Source: Tatumella sp. JGM91 (GTDB lineage Bacteria > Pseudomonadota > Gammaproteobacteria > Enterobacterales > Enterobacteriaceae). Taken from it: DNA of 64,000 bases. The stretch lies in NCBI RefSeq assembly GCF_018257575.1, contig NZ_JAERJP010000005.1, positions 1 through 64,000 on the forward strand, given 5' to 3'. Both the position numbers and the translations under genes were made by a program. The notes below the pieces were generated by a model. It searched no databases. It saw nothing but the letters and a program-made list of their open reading frames with translations, and was not told the DNA's origin. Below are positions 62,466 to 64,000 of this stretch, piece by piece; within the stretch, counting starts at the first letter, position 1, and each line of letters begins with the position of its first letter.

Positions 62466-62500
62466 TACCTTTTCGCTGACAGTGCGGGCAGGTATTTGTA

Positions 62501-63949
62501 CTACTGTGAATGTTCGGTTTTACCGGCACTGGCAGGCACCATACCCCAGACGGCCAGTACCGACAGGATACAGAAACCGACATTAACCAGCAGGGCGGTC
62601 ATTGCAGAAATATCTACCGAAATGCCCGATGCTTTCATGGCTGAATATATAGAGGCTGAAATAGCAACCCCGAATGCACCACCGAGAGAACTTGCCATTT
62701 TATACACGCCGGAAGCCGTGCCTATTTTATCCGACGGGGCATTAGATATGGCGGTATCTGTTGACGGAGTGGCATAAAACCCCAGACCTAAACCAAATAG
62801 CACAAATCCGGCCATCACAGAACTGATATATACCCCGTCAGTCAGAAATGTCAGAGACATCAGCGCCACACCCGCACCGGTCATCAGTGCACCGAAAATC
62901 ATCGGTTTTTTTGCCCCAATCCATTGCAGTATTTTTTCTCCGACACGGATCATCACCAGTACAGCAATCAGGTAACCGATAGACAGCATTCCCGTCTGGA
63001 AGGGGCTGAACCCGCGTCCTTCCTGAACATAGGTATTGGTAACCAGTAATGTCCCGGCAACGGCATTCAGCATAAAATTAGAGAAAGTTGCGCCACTGTA
63101 AGGGGCATTTCTGAACAGTGAAAAGTCGATAAATGCCGCCGATTTTTTCACAGATTCAGTGAGGTAGAATAAAATCCCGCTAATGACACATAACACCAGT
63201 AATCCCAGGGTAATGATGTCACTCCAGCCCCATGCCGCGCCTTTGGTGATAACCAGGTTCAGACAGAGCAGGAAGATAACAAACAGTAACACACCCAGAT
63301 TATCAAAACGGGTTTCACCGGTAGTGCGCGGGGCTTTTTTCTCCGGTACACCGCGCATCAGCAGCATCCCGGCGATGGAAAATATAATGGAAATAATAAA
63401 TATCCATTGCCATCCAAACCAGGTAGCAATTGCGCCGCCCATCAGAGAACAGAATCCTGAACCGCCCCAGGATCCGATAGACCAGAAACTGAGAGCCCGC
63501 TGACGCTGTGCACCGCGGTAGTAGACTTTTAGTAACGCCAGGGTGGCAGGCATAATACAGGCCCCGGAAAGCCCCTGAATAATACGTCCGGTGATCAGCA
63601 TGGCACTGCCGTCGGCAATAATCAGCAGCAAAGAACCGATAATACTCAGGATAAAGCCAAGATAGGTAAACCGCATCAGGCCAAATTTATCAGCCAGTCC
63701 CCCGGCAACCACAATAAAACAGCCGGAAAAAAGCGCCGTAGCGCTGATTGCCAGATTCAGGGACTCATTACTGATATTAATATCTTTTTGGATATCCGGT
63801 GCGATATTAAACATCGACTGCGCGAATAGCCAGAAAGTCAGTACTCCGAAGACAATACCTATAATAAACCTGTCGCCGGGCGGTTGCACCGGGTCTGGCA
63901 ATACAGGATCATTTGCCGTGGAGACTCGTTTACTCTCATCACTTGACAT
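62501..63949 (-). CDS. MFS transporter, DHA2 (14-helix) drug/H+ antiporter type
   Basis: The 482-residue product has about 14 hydrophobic helices and MFS motifs: GGLADKFGLMRFTYLG (motif A), TGRIIQGLSGACIMPATLALL (motif C-like region of DHA transporters), and GVPEKKAPR loop in the middle. It is related to SmvA/QacA-like exporters of dyes and quaternary amines; the substrate is unknown. The ATG at 63949 has AAGGGAA in front. Nothing definite is seen between it and the right edge. Confidence 0.85.
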   Translation of the reverse strand: MSSDESKRVSTANDPVLPDPVQPPGDRFIIGIVFGVLTFWLFAQSMFNIAPDIQKDINISNESLNLAISATALFSGCFIVVAGGLADKFGLMRFTYLGFILSIIGSLLLIIADGSAMLITGRIIQGLSGACIMPATLALLKVYYRGAQRQRALSFWSIGSWGGSGFCSLMGGAIATWFGWQWIFIISIIFSIAGMLLMRGVPEKKAPRTTGETRFDNLGVLLFVIFLLCLNLVITKGAAWGWSDIITLGLLVLCVISGILFYLTESVKKSAAFIDFSLFRNAPYSGATFSNFMLNAVAGTLLVTNTYVQEGRGFSPFQTGMLSIGYLIAVLVMIRVGEKILQWIGAKKPMIFGALMTGAGVALMSLTFLTDGVYISSVMAGFVLFGLGLGFYATPSTDTAISNAPSDKIGTASGVYKMASSLGGAFGVAISASIYSAMKASGISVDISAMTALLVNVGFCILSVLAVWGMVPASAGKTEHSQ

Positions 63950-64000
63950 ATAAATTCCCTTTTTAATAAATAGTTCCTGAATCAATACTTCCTTCTTTGG

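Noticed and set aside
1-64000. tRNA, rRNA or CRISPR array
   Set aside because: No cloverleaf-like segment, rRNA motif or regularly spaced direct repeats with unique spacers were seen on reading both strands; a dedicated scan was not possible.

Overview
The window comes from an enterobacterium. The right third carries the gene order fabB-mnmC-yfcL-epmC-yfcA-mepA-aroC-prmB-smrB-sixA-yfcZ-mlaA that I know from Enterobacterales, with encoded protein lengths close to those of E. coli. The genus cannot be fixed from the sequence alone; the absence of fadI, fadJ and fadL from this cluster and a complete ccm operon abutting mlaA suggest a lineage away from Escherichia (Erwiniaceae such as Tatumella would fit, but this is only a guess).

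Positions 1 to about 38 kb are a lambdoid prophage of siphovirus type. Its left end lies outside the window; a transposase tail occupies the first 74 bases. The control region copies the logic of phage lambda closely: leftward N gene with a nutL site and a pL promoter inside an array of operator half-palindromes (OL), a small membrane gene in the rex position, a LexA-type CI repressor, OR/pR, Cro, nutR, CII with a TTGC-N6-TTGC pRE site, replication genes O (with six origin iterons inside it) and P, a phage RdgC, a nin-like region (a C5 cytosine methyltransferase with a long conserved-looking ORF nested in another frame, NinG), Q with a pR'/terminator pair, and the lysis cassette holin-SAR endolysin-Rz/Rz1. 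A C4-like inverted repeat precedes a KilA-N gene.

From 13 to 15.2 kb is a moron zone: a membrane protein with a tandem repeat tract, a small lipoprotein, a decayed terminase small-subunit gene and a HEPN-like gene lying next to it. Packaging, head and tail genes follow (15.2-38 kb), interrupted by a HicBA-like pair with palindromic operators and a BamE-like lipoprotein. The tail ends in a J-like tip protein, a fibre/spike base protein and a beta-helix spike likely to be a polysaccharide depolymerase.

From 38 to 40.7 kb is a scrap zone: truncated P4-type integrase, intact YefM-YoeB toxin-antitoxin, a chorismate mutase fragment, an internally deleted IS3-family element, then DUF1348 and ASCH-domain genes. 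From 40.9 to 43.4 kb are a secreted DUF4432 aldose-epimerase-like protein behind two CRP-like sites and an SDR dehydrogenase. From 44.3 to 51.3 kb is ccmABCDEFGHI for cytochrome c maturation, followed after 34 bases by mlaA (phospholipid retrograde transport). The rest is core metabolism and translation/tRNA modification (chorismate synthase, uL3 methylation, EF-P hydroxylation, tRNA wobble modification, KAS I), ending with a DHA2-type drug exporter.
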